Below are positions 29,063-39,400 of a stretch of 64,000 nucleotides of DNA, in pieces. The stretch spans positions 17,818 through 81,817 of the forward strand of contig CAZFER010000021.1 in assembly GCA_964517495.1 (NCBI GenBank), read 5' to 3'. Both the position numbers and the translations under genes were made by a program. Below the pieces are notes generated by a model, which was given only the letters and a program-made list of their open reading frames with translations, was not told where the DNA came from and did no database searches. Position 1 is the stretch's first letter. Each line of letters starts with the position of its first letter. Origin of the DNA: CAZFER01 sp964517495. GTDB taxonomy: Bacteria > Hinthialibacterota > Hinthialibacteria > Hinthialibacterales > Hinthialibacteraceae.

Positions 29063-30628
29063 TTAAAACAATTCCCATTCATTGATCCCGACGGGTTCAA
29101 ATGGTGTTTCAATGACAGTAAAAACATGGGTATTGGCTGGGGTTGTTTCCGTTGAATCCCCTACTACGAAATTACTTGTCCATGTAGCCACCACTAAACG
29201 CCCACCAGCCATTGCCGCGCTTCCTTTGTGTGTTTCAAGGGAATCAGGAATATTGGCAGGCGCACTCCCGTCTCCCAAGTCAGACGATTGGAAGCACAAA
29301 AAGCTTTCCGTCACAGGTTCCAAATCACTATTAAAGAAACGGCCCTCTATCTGCCGGGTGCCAGTATTTGCGGTATCAGACCAACCTACAAAAACATTGT
29401 CAGCTTCATCAATAGCCAAAAAGACACGATCAGCTAACGCATCATTGTTATACTCTTCACCGTTGTCAATTTGTTCGTTCACCAATGCCTCAGCCACAGA
29501 CTGCCTGGTTTGCGCATCTATTTTAGTCACATACACATGTTCGCTCCCCACACCAGTCCAAAATGAGGGACCCCGTCCGGCATAATAAACATATTGGCTG
29601 TTGATCGACGCTTCAATTTCAATACTATCACCGCGGTTGGTATCGGTAATCGAAGTGGTATAGCCTTCCGGATTGTCTTCGAAATCCAAAGGCAGGTTCG
29701 GATTATCAATATCCGCAAGTGGATCCGGATCAGTAACCAATGCCCAATGACCTTGCAAGTTCCCATCGTTATCGTAGAACGTTAACATTTTATCACCCGC
29801 ATCTCCGACACGAACAACGAAGCCGTCTTTAAAAGCGGTTACCCCTTCCCAGAATGAATGGCGAGAACCATCACCGATCGCATGAAACGGCCCTTTGATA
29901 ATCTCACCGGTTTCACCATCCAGGATGGATAATTGGGGATCCCGGTCTGTTGCACCCTGTCCGGATCGGTCTTCGGCGGCGACCAATACATTTCCATTGG
30001 AAAGAATTGTCACCCCACCATTTCGAATTTTATCCACAAAAAGTTCCTCATCTGATTCACCATACATTGGATCGATTACTTTGGTAATCATTTCAGGACC
30101 ATCGGGTGTCAGTTCCAGAATCTGGCAAGCGAAAATGTGGGAGGTATAAACATTTGTCCAACGATTTTCAGTCGTAAAGGCTGAAAAATCATATGGGGTG
30201 CATTCATTAGCAACCACCAAACGCGTTGAACCAGGGCGAAGATCACCTGCTATTTTGGGGGGATTTCCATCGGCTCGCACGCTATCCATATTTTGAATAT
30301 ATGGTTCCCCATCATCTCCATAAAAGCCTGGATATTCGGCCACCGTTCCATCCGGATAGATTGCCACAATCCATGTAACTTCTGAATCCCCACCTAAGTC
30401 AGGATCACCAAAGGTGTTAGCCGCAACCAATAACGTGCCATCACCCAATGCGGATGATTCTGGCTCCCAATTGCTATTGTTGTCCTGATCCCTGGCAAAC
30501 ATCACCGTATCCGGAATCAACACATTCAGATCCACGGCTTGCGGATTGGCATTGCGTGTTTGTGAATAAACCGGTAGAACCATCACGCAACCCAATAAGA
30601 CAATGATACCTATTCTTACGTCTTTCAT
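29063..30628 (-). CDS. Secreted beta-propeller-like protein with C-terminal WELF (521 aa)
   Basis: The start is ATG 30628 with AAGGAG. Signal peptide 1-22 (ends VYS). The mature sequence alternates short strands and Asp/Gly turns: SALGDGTLLVAANTFG, TILSNGNVLVAAED, FKDGFVVRVGDAGDK, AMAGGRLVVATWTS. This is a repeating pattern typical of beta propellers. The last residues are VGINEWELF. A second secreted protein in the window ends DVELWELY, which suggests a shared C-terminal tag. It ends at the GC-rich hairpin. Function unknown. Confidence 0.8.
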   Translation of the reverse strand: MKDVRIGIIVLLGCVMVLPVYSQTRNANPQAVDLNVLIPDTVMFARDQDNNSNWEPESSALGDGTLLVAANTFGDPDLGGDSEVTWIVAIYPDGTVAEYPGFYGDDGEPYIQNMDSVRADGNPPKIAGDLRPGSTRLVVANECTPYDFSAFTTENRWTNVYTSHIFACQILELTPDGPEMITKVIDPMYGESDEELFVDKIRNGGVTILSNGNVLVAAEDRSGQGATDRDPQLSILDGETGEIIKGPFHAIGDGSRHSFWEGVTAFKDGFVVRVGDAGDKMLTFYDNDGNLQGHWALVTDPDPLADIDNPNLPLDFEDNPEGYTTSITDTNRGDSIEIEASINSQYVYYAGRGPSFWTGVGSEHVYVTKIDAQTRQSVAEALVNEQIDNGEEYNNDALADRVFLAIDEADNVFVGWSDTANTGTRQIEGRFFNSDLEPVTESFLCFQSSDLGDGSAPANIPDSLETHKGSAAMAGGRLVVATWTSNFVVGDSTETTPANTHVFTVIETPFEPVGINEWELF

Positions 30629-31000
30629 CTTTTTCTCCTTTTTCCATTAAAGAATTAGAATTGAAACAAAACCAATGAGATGCTCAATTGATTTATATTA
30701 AACTATTTGTCTATTTATTTTAAGTAAATTTTTATTTTTTTTTCCATCTATTTTTTGTTATAATTGAATTTATCTTCTGGAAACATTCAGTCGGTTGACA
30801 TGTTTATATATTGTATGTGGATATTATGCGTGAAAAGAACATCAATCTTTATTAATTGATAAATTTAGTCCATGATTAAGTACGGCTTCTACGTAAAATC
30901 CTTCAACGACGGTATAGCTTCACGACACTGATGCTATTCTTAAAAGAGTAAGACATCTGCTGGATTTTAGAGAGTTTTTAAAACCAGGGAGGTTTGAATC
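30629..31000. other. Divergent intergenic region upstream of the pseudopilin
   Basis: About 370 bp, very AT-rich, between divergent genes. It must hold two promoters. A TTGACA hexamer occurs at about 30795, but a -10 box at good spacing is not clear. The pilin ribosome site GGGAGG precedes 31001. Nothing else seen. Confidence 0.5.
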
Positions 31001-31618
31001 ATGTTATCGAACAAAGGTTTCACTTTGATTGAATTACTAATTGTGGTTGCCATTATTGGGATTTTGTCCGCCATCGCTGTTCCCAATTTCATCAACGCTC
31101 AACTGCGTGCAAAATTGGCGAAAGTAAAAAGCGATATTGTGGCATTGGGGAAAGCACAGGAGATGTATTTTGTCGATAACAACAGCTATCCACCTGAATC
31201 CGAAGACAACATCTTTACTGGCCGCCGTCCTCGAAATGAAGCGGGGCTTTTCTTTTTAACCCATCCCGTACCCTATATATCTTCCCTGCCCCATGACCCA
31301 TTTCAAGATACGGCCCAGTTACGCTTCAGCGGAGAAGAAGCTGCCTATGAAACCGGTGTGTTCAGTAAAAAAGGGCGCAATGTGGCCTACAATATCTTTT
31401 CACAGGGACCGGATATGGCTGAAAATGGCCTCTATTCCGCCAATCCATTTGTTGGTGTCCAACGCAATGGAGGATTTGGAAATTCATACAACATGACAAA
31501 TGGCCTGAAGAGCAAAGGAGACATCTTTTATTATGGTGGCGATTCCAGCGTGGTCAGTATGTTGAAGGTGGATGGGAAAATCTATAATGGGAATTTTCCA
31601 CCCAATTTTGGTAGTTGA
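31001..31618 (+). CDS. Type II secretion / type IV pilin-like pseudopilin (205 aa)
   Basis: The class III leader is very short: MLSNKG, then FTLIELLIVVAIIGILSAIAV. Prepilin peptidase cuts between Gly and Phe and methylates Phe; the conserved Glu is at +5. The hydrophobic helix (residues 7-28) spans the membrane and packs in the filament. The following RAKLAKVKSDIVALGKAQEMYFVDNNSYP is the usual alpha1-C and strand-turn of GspG/PilA-like pseudopilins. The C-terminal half is variable. No secretion-machinery genes flank it, so it is a stand-alone pseudopilin, as is common where these proteins are amplified in environmental phyla. Confidence 0.9.
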   Translation: MLSNKGFTLIELLIVVAIIGILSAIAVPNFINAQLRAKLAKVKSDIVALGKAQEMYFVDNNSYPPESEDNIFTGRRPRNEAGLFFLTHPVPYISSLPHDPFQDTAQLRFSGEEAAYETGVFSKKGRNVAYNIFSQGPDMAENGLYSANPFVGVQRNGGFGNSYNMTNGLKSKGDIFYYGGDSSVVSMLKVDGKIYNGNFPPNFGS

Positions 31619-31740
31619 AGCTTTTAAATGTGTTTTCTCTGAGATAATTGGAATCGATAATGGGGGCATGAAAAGACATTGAGCCATATCTCCATCCATG
31701 ATAGGGTAAAGTAAACCAAATGTAATGAGGAACTTTACCC

Positions 31741-33102
31741 ATGAAAAAACTATCTCGACGCCAATTTACCCAAAAAGCCGCCACTATTGCAGTTGGAACA
31801 TTTGCGCTTCCCCGATTTAGTATCGCTCAGGCGGGGCAATCAGCGAATAATAAGTTAAACATTGCCTCGATTGGTGCAGGAGGCCGGGCTTCGGCAGGGC
31901 TGCGGGCTTGTTCGGATGAAAACATCGTTGCCATCTGTGATGTCAATGACCAGAATACGGAAAAAGCCCATAACCAACATTCCAAAGCCAAATGCTTCCG
32001 TGATTTCCGTGTCATGATGGATAAGATGAGTAAGGATATCGACGCTGTGCTGGTTGCGACCCCTGATCACACCCATTTTTGTGCGGCGATGGCTGCCATG
32101 CAAAACGGCAAGCACGTGTATGTCGAAAAACCACTTGCTCATAATGTCTGGCAGGTTCGCACCTTAAAAAGAGCCGCCCATTATTACAATGTCATTACTC
32201 AAATGGGAAACCAGGGACATGCCACTGATGGCATCCGTAAAGTCAAAGAATGGTATAACGCTGGTGTTTTAGGTGAAGTCCGTGAGGTTTTGGCTTGGTT
32301 CAACGGCCCTAACTTTGGTGGACACTACTTTGCCAAACCGGAACAATATCCTCCCCAAGGTGAAAAGATTCCTGAATACCTGGCATGGGATCTATGGCTG
32401 GGACCGGCTGATATACGAGCCTACAGCCATTATTACACCCCCCGCACATGGCGCAGTTGGTTTAACTTCGGCAATGGCGAATTGGGCGATTGGGCCTGCC
32501 ATACCTTGGATGCACCCTTCTGGTCGCTCAATCCTGGGATGCCCAATGTAATCGAGGCGGAAAAACGCTCTCCCGCACCCAAAGACTTTACTCCCGATAA
32601 CTCCATTATCCGATTCGAATTCCCCGCCCGTGAAAACAAACCCGCCGTTACCCTCAAATGGCATGGTGGTGGTTTGAAACCGGAAGTCCGCCCCGAATGG
32701 GGAATGGATAACCTTCCCGGAAGCGGAATGATTATGGTGGGAGAGAAAGTTTCACTTATGACGGGTGGACGCCCCAATAATCCCAAATTGATTCCCAATA
32801 GCGTGTGGGAAGAATTCTCCAAGAATCCACCGGAACAAACCATCCCACGCATCAAAGGGGGTCCTTGGGATGAATGGAAAGCCGCCATCAAAGGTGAAGG
32901 CCCCATGCCCGGCTCGAACTTTGATTATGCATCCGATCTGACCGAAATGGCCCTGTTAGGTGTTATGGCTCAACGGTTTAACGCCAGAGTCGAATATGAC
33001 GCCCAAGCCATGAAAGTCACCAATGATCCGAAATTGAATGAGTATATCAAAGAACCAGTTCGCCAAGGGTGGGAGTATGGTTTGGAAGTATGGAAAGTAT
33101 AA
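31741..33102 (+). CDS. Tat-exported Gfo/Idh/MocA-family oxidoreductase (453 aa)
   Basis: A Tat leader covers residues 1-30 (LSRRQFTQKAA, ending SIAQA). The Rossmann motif IASIGAGGRASAGL (about 41-54) binds NAD(P); VLVATPDHTH and KHVYVEKPLAHN (EKP motif) are the family's signature and catalytic lysine. The C-terminal half is the alpha/beta dimerisation and substrate domain. Members oxidise or reduce hydroxyls of sugars and inositols; the exact substrate cannot be read. Tat-exported versions are numerous in planctomycete-like genomes. Single gene, GAGG ribosome site, followed by a convergent tRNA. Confidence 0.9.
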   Translation: MKKLSRRQFTQKAATIAVGTFALPRFSIAQAGQSANNKLNIASIGAGGRASAGLRACSDENIVAICDVNDQNTEKAHNQHSKAKCFRDFRVMMDKMSKDIDAVLVATPDHTHFCAAMAAMQNGKHVYVEKPLAHNVWQVRTLKRAAHYYNVITQMGNQGHATDGIRKVKEWYNAGVLGEVREVLAWFNGPNFGGHYFAKPEQYPPQGEKIPEYLAWDLWLGPADIRAYSHYYTPRTWRSWFNFGNGELGDWACHTLDAPFWSLNPGMPNVIEAEKRSPAPKDFTPDNSIIRFEFPARENKPAVTLKWHGGGLKPEVRPEWGMDNLPGSGMIMVGEKVSLMTGGRPNNPKLIPNSVWEEFSKNPPEQTIPRIKGGPWDEWKAAIKGEGPMPGSNFDYASDLTEMALLGVMAQRFNARVEYDAQAMKVTNDPKLNEYIKEPVRQGWEYGLEVWKV

Positions 33103-33110
33103 AACTGAAA

Positions 33111-33184
33111 TACGCCTGGCAGGATTCGAACCTGCGACACCTGGAACCGGAATCCAGTGCTCTATCCAGCTGAGCTACAGGCGC
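33111..33184 (-). tRNA. tRNA-Arg (anticodon CCG)
   Basis: The minus strand folds as a cloverleaf. Acceptor GCGCCTG pairs with CAGGCGT (first pair G-U). The anticodon stem CTGGA/TCCAG carries loop TTCCGGT, giving anticodon CCG (decodes CGG). The T arm contains GGTTCGAATCC. The discriminator is A and CCA is not encoded. Confidence 0.95.
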
Positions 33185-33210
33185 AATAGGTAGGTTTAAA
33201 TACATCTAAC

Positions 33211-33245
33211 TGGCTAATTCAATTCTATCCGAATTGGATTAGCCA
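33211..33245. repeat. 15-bp hairpin upstream of tRNA-Arg
   Basis: TGGCTAATTCAATTC (33211-33225) and GAATTGGATTAGCCA (33231-33245) pair with one mismatch around a 5-nt loop. No T tract follows. It lies 5' of the tRNA gene on the minus strand; role unknown. Confidence 0.5.
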
Positions 33246-33310
33246 GACAACACTTGTTAATATGGATTTACATGAATATTTGTAGAAAATTAGCCTTGTG
33301 ATGTTACATT

Positions 33311-33414
33311 CCCCTCCCAAAATTGGGAGGGGCTAAGGGAGGGTTGACAAGAATACGTTGAGCACAATCATTTAACCCCCTCCTAGCCTCCACCATTTCA
33401 TTGGGGGAGGAATA
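33311..33414 (+). repeat. CCCCTCCC palindromic repeat, copy 2 (two modules)
   Basis: Module a: CCCCTCCC/GGGAGGGG (33311-33332), followed by CTAAGGGAGGGTTG. Module b, about 45 bp on: TTTAACCCCCTCCTA ... CATTTCATTGGGGGAGGAAT. The same two-module arrangement is found at 35187-35288 in the same orientation. Confidence 0.75.
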
Positions 33415-33495
33415 GAGGGGCCAACTGAATGATTTCAATTTATTTTTCACCGCATATGGCTGTTATGTTACGAAATATTTTATAGGATTTAGTCA

Positions 33496-34047
33496 TCAAA
33501 CCACAATCGCCTCGCGGTCAATCTCTTTTTCATCATAAAAGAGATACTTCCGCCAAACCGCACGATTTTCACCAATCAATCGCACCAAATGCAAAAATGA
33601 AGGTAACGTGGGACGTTTGGGACGATGCAGCAAGGTCATCCCAATTTCCTCGAGATAATGATTGCCCTTTTTGTGATTGCACCCTTTACAGGCGGTTACA
33701 ACATTATTCCAGGTATCCTTGCCCCCGCGGGAAACAGGGATTACATGATCGAGGGTAAGCTGATCGGGAGAGAATCGATCCCCACAATACTGACAGCGAT
33801 AGGCATCACGCAAAAAGATATTTTTACGGCAAAATGGGATTGGCCGATAGGGAAGCTTGATATAACGCCTCAAGCGAATCACTTCAGGCATATGAAGTTC
33901 CAGGGTAGAGGCATGAATCGTCACTTCAGCGTTTTCAACGATATCCGCCTTGCCAGCGAGCAGCATAATAATAGCCCGTTTGGCGGTACAAATGTTGATC
34001 GCCTCATAACTGGAATTGAGAACCAAAACCCTGTGCTTGTGTAACAC
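33496..34047 (-). CDS. HNH endonuclease family protein (183 aa)
   Basis: The start is GTG 34047 behind GGAG with 8-nt spacing. The N-terminal 75 residues match the usual leader of this HNH group (VLVLNSSYEAIN, IIMLLAGKAD). The HNH core follows: CQYCGDRF (zinc pair 1), LTLDHVIPVSRGGKDTWNNVVTA split around His-Asn-His, and CKGCNHKKG (zinc pair 2). It would cut or nick DNA through a beta-beta-alpha metal site. These proteins are usually chromosomal single genes of unknown biological role. It starts 39 bp downstream of the GNAT gene's stop and is probably co-transcribed with it. Confidence 0.9.
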   Translation of the reverse strand: MLHKHRVLVLNSSYEAINICTAKRAIIMLLAGKADIVENAEVTIHASTLELHMPEVIRLRRYIKLPYRPIPFCRKNIFLRDAYRCQYCGDRFSPDQLTLDHVIPVSRGGKDTWNNVVTACKGCNHKKGNHYLEEIGMTLLHRPKRPTLPSFLHLVRLIGENRAVWRKYLFYDEKEIDREAIVV

Positions 34048-34086
34048 GGGTCATCTCCTCGCCAGGTTTTAGCAGCCCTTAACCAC

Positions 34087-35070
34087 TTACGTCCAACAAT
34101 GAAGGTGCTGGTCCGCCGATAAAACGCGGAAGCCATTGCTTTCATAAAAGCGCAAGGCACTTAAATTGTCTGCCATAGTGCGTAATTCCACAATTTCAAC
34201 ACGTCCGGCAAACCAATTCATTGCTTTATTCAGCAATGCTCGACCGACGCCTTTGCCTTGATAACGGCGGTCCACCACAATGAAATCAATTACACCTATC
34301 CGTTTATCGATAAAGGGTACGAGGGCATTGCCAATCAGCAAAGTTGCAAAACCAGCCACCTTACCCTCAATATCCGCAACAAAAACCTGCTGAGCCACTC
34401 CCGTTACACATTTATAAAGCCACTCCGCAAACAATTCTCTCACCTTATCGTGAGAAAATTGGCGTTCACAAAAAAAGTGACTATGGGTATGATTATATCT
34501 TCCGATATCCTGAATGGCCGGAAGATCCTTTGACTCAAATTCGCGAAGATGTATAGTATCGTATTTATTTGAGTTTTCTTTGTCAACACTCAGAGGATCC
34601 GGCATGGATTTCACCATCCGCATCGAGGTGCCCACCTGGACAAATCCATGTTTAATCATCGTGTAGATTAATCCCGCCTGAAAGGCATCTATACGGGTGG
34701 AAAAAACCCCAGAGGATTGTTGCTTGGTTTTCTTCATCAATTCAGAAACCACACCCTCAAGTTGCTTTTCATCCTCTGCCATACAATAAAATGGATGCAA
34801 TTTATAATAGGGGTGCCCAAAATGCTGAGCATGCCATGAAGATGGTTGAATGGAAAAATATGCCACCATCCTGTCATGGTCGATGACAATAAACTGCTGC
34901 TTTTCAGAATCCGCTTTTTTCAATTGATTCAAAACACGCTGGGCATGAAAATCTGATACAGCAGGAAGGGCCATATAATCAACATACCGGGTGAAACGCT
35001 GATCTCGTTCAGCCGCAAAGGCTTTTTCCACTAAATGACCATGATCCTCACTCGCTGGAAAAATATCCAT
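34087..35070 (-). CDS. GNAT-family N-acetyltransferase (327 aa)
   Basis: The C-terminal domain has the acetyl-CoA pyrophosphate motif YQGKGVGRALL, preceded by GVIDFIVVDRR (motif A strand) and followed by LRTMADNLSALRFYESNGF (motif B). The N-terminal half (residues 1-150) has GNAT-like secondary structure (FIVIDHDRMVAYFSI) but no clear Q/RxxGxG/A, so it may be a degenerate second GNAT unit. The acceptor substrate is unknown. It lies upstream of the HNH gene on the same strand. Confidence 0.85.
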   Translation of the reverse strand: MDIFPASEDHGHLVEKAFAAERDQRFTRYVDYMALPAVSDFHAQRVLNQLKKADSEKQQFIVIDHDRMVAYFSIQPSSWHAQHFGHPYYKLHPFYCMAEDEKQLEGVVSELMKKTKQQSSGVFSTRIDAFQAGLIYTMIKHGFVQVGTSMRMVKSMPDPLSVDKENSNKYDTIHLREFESKDLPAIQDIGRYNHTHSHFFCERQFSHDKVRELFAEWLYKCVTGVAQQVFVADIEGKVAGFATLLIGNALVPFIDKRIGVIDFIVVDRRYQGKGVGRALLNKAMNWFAGRVEIVELRTMADNLSALRFYESNGFRVLSADQHLHCWT

Positions 35071-35186
35071 CTTACCGTTGTCACCTCATCTCCTCACCCA
35101 TTGCGCTGGCGGGGAAATAGCATAGCATAGTAGAATTTATCACGACTAATATGGCCTTTCTGAGCGGTCGGACACATCGTTCCATT

Positions 35187-35288
35187 CCCCTCCCAAGACT
35201 GGGAAGGGCTAGGGTAGGGTTGTAAAAACATGCTACAAATCCATTTAACCCCCTCCTAAACCTCCCCCATTTCATTGGGGGAGGAATG
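35187..35288 (+). repeat. CCCCTCCC palindromic repeat, copy 3 (two modules)
   Basis: CCCCTCCC/GGGAAGGG (35187-35208), CTAGGGTAGGGTTG, then TTTAACCCCCTCCTAAACCT and CATTTCATTGGGGGAGGAAT. It has the same order and spacing as the copy at 33311. Confidence 0.75.
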
Positions 35289-35383
35289 GGAGACTTATAA
35301 CTTTTAAAACCATAAGCATCATATAGGCTCATGGACTTCTTAACAAAACTATTTTCAAATTATAACCACTATAACATTATATT

Positions 35384-36499
35384 ATGTTAAAAAATCGTTT
35401 ATTTTCCAGATTTCTGAAAAACATATGGAGAAAAAAACCATCTTTAGGAATTTCCATCCCTCCATTGCCGGATTCAGTGAATAAATTCATCCAAAAAATC
35501 CCCAAAGCTGAAATTCATCTCCACTTCGAAGGGACCATTCAAGCCCACACGATCCTGAACTTATGCCAAAAATATGACATTAATGAGATACGTTCGCATA
35601 ATGATGCTCAGTGGTGCCTCTTTTTTAATAATCCAAATATGTTTTTCCAACAATTTTTGTTCGTTTCGAACTTATTGCGCGATGAAGAAGATTTCTATAT
35701 TGCGGCGGAAGATCTGGGCAAACAACTTAAAGCCGATAATACTCACTACGCTGAAATCACCATTGCACCTCACAAGTTTGTTCGCGCGGGTATGGATTTC
35801 AGTGCCCTGATGCAATCAATTGACGCTGGTTTACAAAAAGATTGGGATGGAACCTATCGCTATATCATCGATATCGTTCGAGATTCAGGCCCTGATTTAG
35901 GGATGGAGATGATTAAAATGGTCGAAAATCAGCCCCATGAACTCATCGTGGGTATTGGCTTGGGAGGAGGTGAAAATTACCCTGCAGAGGACTCAAAACC
36001 GGTTTTTGATTATGCGGCCGCTTTGGGACTACGAAAAACCGCCCACGCGGGGGAAGGCCTGGGAGCGGCTTCGGTGTGGCCAGCCATTCGCTCCTTGGAG
36101 GTGGAACGCCTTGATCATGGGGTACGCTCTCGGGAAGATAAATCTTTGGTGGATTACTTACGGCAGCATCAAATCCCGTTGAACATGTGCCCTACCAGCA
36201 ATGTTATGCTCGGTGTTGTGCAATCCATACCATCACATCCCATTGGATTTTATCACTCAAATGGTATCCCGGTGAATGTTAGCACCGATGATCCCGCCTT
36301 TTTCCGAACCACCTTGTGCAAGGAATTCAAAGCGTTAGTTGCTCACAATGTTATTACCATTCAGGACATACCATTGTTGATCAAAAATGCCCTGTATGCT
36401 TCATTCCTTCCATCTCACGAAAAGGATGCTCTACTCAATCGGTTTCATGACGAGACACAGGCTTTGGAGCAGGCGTATCAACCGTATGGGGGATCGTAA
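35384..36499 (+). CDS. Adenosine deaminase-family amidohydrolase (371 aa)
   Basis: The metal ligands HxH are in AEIHLHFEGT (H45, H47), after a 40-residue basic N-terminal extension that has no ribosome site, so the true start may be internal. The other family blocks are TAHAGEGLG (metal His and catalytic Glu), ERLDHGVRS (His) and VSTDDPAFF (Asp metal ligand). All catalytic residues of adenosine deaminases appear present. The reaction would be hydrolytic deamination of adenosine or a related purine (adenine or N6-modified adenine cannot be excluded). Its 3' end overlaps the convergent TPR/FG-GAP gene by 65 bp. Confidence 0.85.
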   Translation: MLKNRLFSRFLKNIWRKKPSLGISIPPLPDSVNKFIQKIPKAEIHLHFEGTIQAHTILNLCQKYDINEIRSHNDAQWCLFFNNPNMFFQQFLFVSNLLRDEEDFYIAAEDLGKQLKADNTHYAEITIAPHKFVRAGMDFSALMQSIDAGLQKDWDGTYRYIIDIVRDSGPDLGMEMIKMVENQPHELIVGIGLGGGENYPAEDSKPVFDYAAALGLRKTAHAGEGLGAASVWPAIRSLEVERLDHGVRSREDKSLVDYLRQHQIPLNMCPTSNVMLGVVQSIPSHPIGFYHSNGIPVNVSTDDPAFFRTTLCKEFKALVAHNVITIQDIPLLIKNALYASFLPSHEKDALLNRFHDETQALEQAYQPYGGS

Positions 36500-39400
36500 T
36501 GGCTTCATTGCGATCGGTGAATACTCGTGTATTGTATTTCAAAAGGTATTGCAGTTTATCTTCATCCAATGGATAACCTTCTTCTTCATCATAAGGATAG
36601 GCAGTCATTCCCCTGAATGGCAGCGGCTCGACTGTAATCCCTTGAGCGGTGCTATAATCGGCGTCTTTCACCCATCCCTGCAGATGCAGAAAATAGGTAG
36701 TTGTTTGGCCTTCCTTTTGCTCAGCAGGTTGATCGAATTGAACGGTAACCTCATCTCCATGGTTCATGATGACATACATATCATCAAAGGAAGTTAATAA
36801 CGGTAAAACATCCCCAAATCGTGTAAATGCTCCCACTTGATAATCCCATCGGACATTGCTGGTACGGTGATTATAATCATACCAATGCGGCCCGTTGCCT
36901 GCGAGATCATAGCCTTCAGAATAACCACCATAATGTAGATCGGCATATTGAATGGGATGAATCTGAGTTTCTAATCCTTCAAGAATCGGTTCTGTATCAA
37001 CCAAAATCCTATCCCAATGAACCTGCAGCGTGGAAACAATTCGAATCCGGCGATCATCGGTTAGAAACACAGTGGAAATATCCAGAGGTACGGTTTTGAG
37101 CTTGCCTGCCGGGAATCCCATACACTCACGAACGGTTTGCCATTCTCCTTGGGCATTTTTGACTTGAAGATAAGGCATCATGAAATCAAGCGATGGATTC
37201 TGTTCCAGTGCACGGGCTGTGCTGGAATTAGGCCAATCGACATAACCCGTCATAAACAACATGACCGTATCATTGTTTTTAGTATCGTTCAGGTCGATTT
37301 CAAACCAATGTAACTCACCTACCCCTTCATACCGGCTTGGGGGCCATGGCCGGGGGTAGCGATTGTCATTTTTGCTTATCAACTTCGTTACATCATTCCC
37401 ATGATAATCCGTCATTCGCTGAGGTGGCCGAGCATTGGGTGACATGCCAATCAGTTTAAATTCTGGAAATGGAGGGATAGTAAAGCGTTCATTGACATGC
37501 ACTTCGGTTCCAGATGGATGAGTGACGGAGAGTAATTCCAAGCGGTCAAGATAGGTAATTTCCCGCAGTTCTTCTCGAATTCGCAGTTCATAAATACCTT
37601 CTGAAGATTTTAGTTGATCGCCTCGGATACGTACATACTCTTCTGGGCGAGGCGGAAAATACCCACCACCAACATATAGCCCCAAGGGACCAGTTGACAA
37701 TGCATCAGCAATAAACTCAAATCGTTCACCATTCCAGGCATAAATAAATGGGCATGAACCGGCATAACCAGGTTTTTCAGTTATATCAATAAACTCATCC
37801 GTCTGTTGATGAATTATATTTTGGAAAATCCCATTGGGCCAAGTCAATCGAATCACATCAACCTGTTCACGCTCACCTAAACCAAGGTGCGTGATGGGTG
37901 AAGTGATTTCTTTCTTCGCCCGATATAAGCCATCTTTAATCAATAACTTGGAGCCATAGCCATCAATGGCGTTTTTATTGCCTTCCACAGAGATTGAAAG
38001 CCAATGGTTTCGATTGCCTCCTTCATTCTCTAAAACAAAGACTGTTTGATGGAATGTTGATGCAACAAGGTCCAAATCACCATCAAAATCGATGTCAGTG
38101 GGAAACGTATAAAGCAGCCCCCCCATTCGCTGTTCTTCATTTGGATTAACTGATGTCATATCTTTTTGTGGATTTAGGGGGAAACGATTCCATACCATGA
38201 AGTTTAGTAAATTGGAGCTAATCATGCTGGAACTAAAGAAAAGATCCTCATAGCCATCATTGTTGGCATCAAAAATAGAGGCAAGATAAACCAAATTCCC
38301 CGACACTTGAAATTGATCAAGAGATTGTAAATTCCAATTATCACGCACAGTCCAAACCAACGATTGAGAATTAACCGAACTGGGAAGCATCCCTAAACAG
38401 GTGAAATCCATATACCCATCATTATCAAAATCACGGCAAACCAGTTTGGGTAACGGTATTTTCCCTTCCATATCACCTTCAATTTTATAAGGCAGAGCAT
38501 GCTCTATCTGTTTATTGAATTTCAAGTTACGTTGGTTGGAAAAAATCTCTAAAAGGTTGTTCCCCGTCACTCGAAGCAAATCAAGATCATTGTCATTATC
38601 CAAATCAGAAACGGTAATGGCCTTACTGCCATTCAATTTTAGTCCTTCGAACTGATCAGACACTTCAGAAAAACTGCCATCTCCATTATTTTGGTAAATG
38701 GCATCCCCATCTGGATGGGCTACAATCAAATCCAAATCGCCTTCGTGATCAATATCAGCCCACAGCGCATCATAAGCCTCTTCTTTTTCAAGGCTTAACT
38801 TAATATCCTTCGTAAAGCCCTCAAAATCTATATCTTTGCTCTCACTTCCCACAACAGTGAAGGTATTATCCATCTCCAGGCGCAAAAGAAGTGCGTTTTT
38901 CAATCCATACAAAAAGAAATCCAAGTCATGGTCATTGTCATAATCCGCCGAAACGCAACCTCGCCATTCCCCCTGAGGCATGGTAATCTTATTCAAAACA
39001 CTCCCTTTATCTGATAAAGAAAGCAACGATGTCCTCCCATCTTCCGCTTGAACCACCCATGTGCTCTGCTTGATTTGGGGTTCAGCCAATAATGTCAACA
39101 CACGGCTATTTTTTGTGTTTAAAGCATCATTTATATTATCGGACCAATTATTATTGTTTGCGAACTTTGGTTTCAAATCGGATGAGAAACGAGGTTTATC
39201 CTCATTCGATATCTTGAACTCGATGGGACCAAGAAACTTGCCTTCATCGACTGCATCGGGGGGGCGTTGTTCTTCCTTGGATTTCAAGTCCCGAAATATT
39301 TTCTGCAGTTCAATTGCTTTCTTCATGTTTCCCTGGCGTGAATAATAAAGGAGGAGCTGGTAATAGGCACTTGAGTGCTTTGGATCGTGTTCAATAGTCT

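Noticed and set aside
30795..30830. TTGACA hexamer upstream of the pseudopilin as a promoter
   Set aside because: No -10 box at 16-18 bp; too weak to list as a feature.
33111..33184. tRNA-Arg as an integration site
   Set aside because: No integrase and no duplicated tRNA 3' end found in the window.
33625..34044. 139-codon frame on the + strand opposite the HNH gene
   Set aside because: The minus frame has the complete HNH and zinc motifs; the + frame is its shadow.
38000..38960. Repeated GATxxTGATAATGAT-like DNA within the TPR/UnbV gene
   Set aside because: It encodes the FG-GAP calcium loops; protein repeats explain it.
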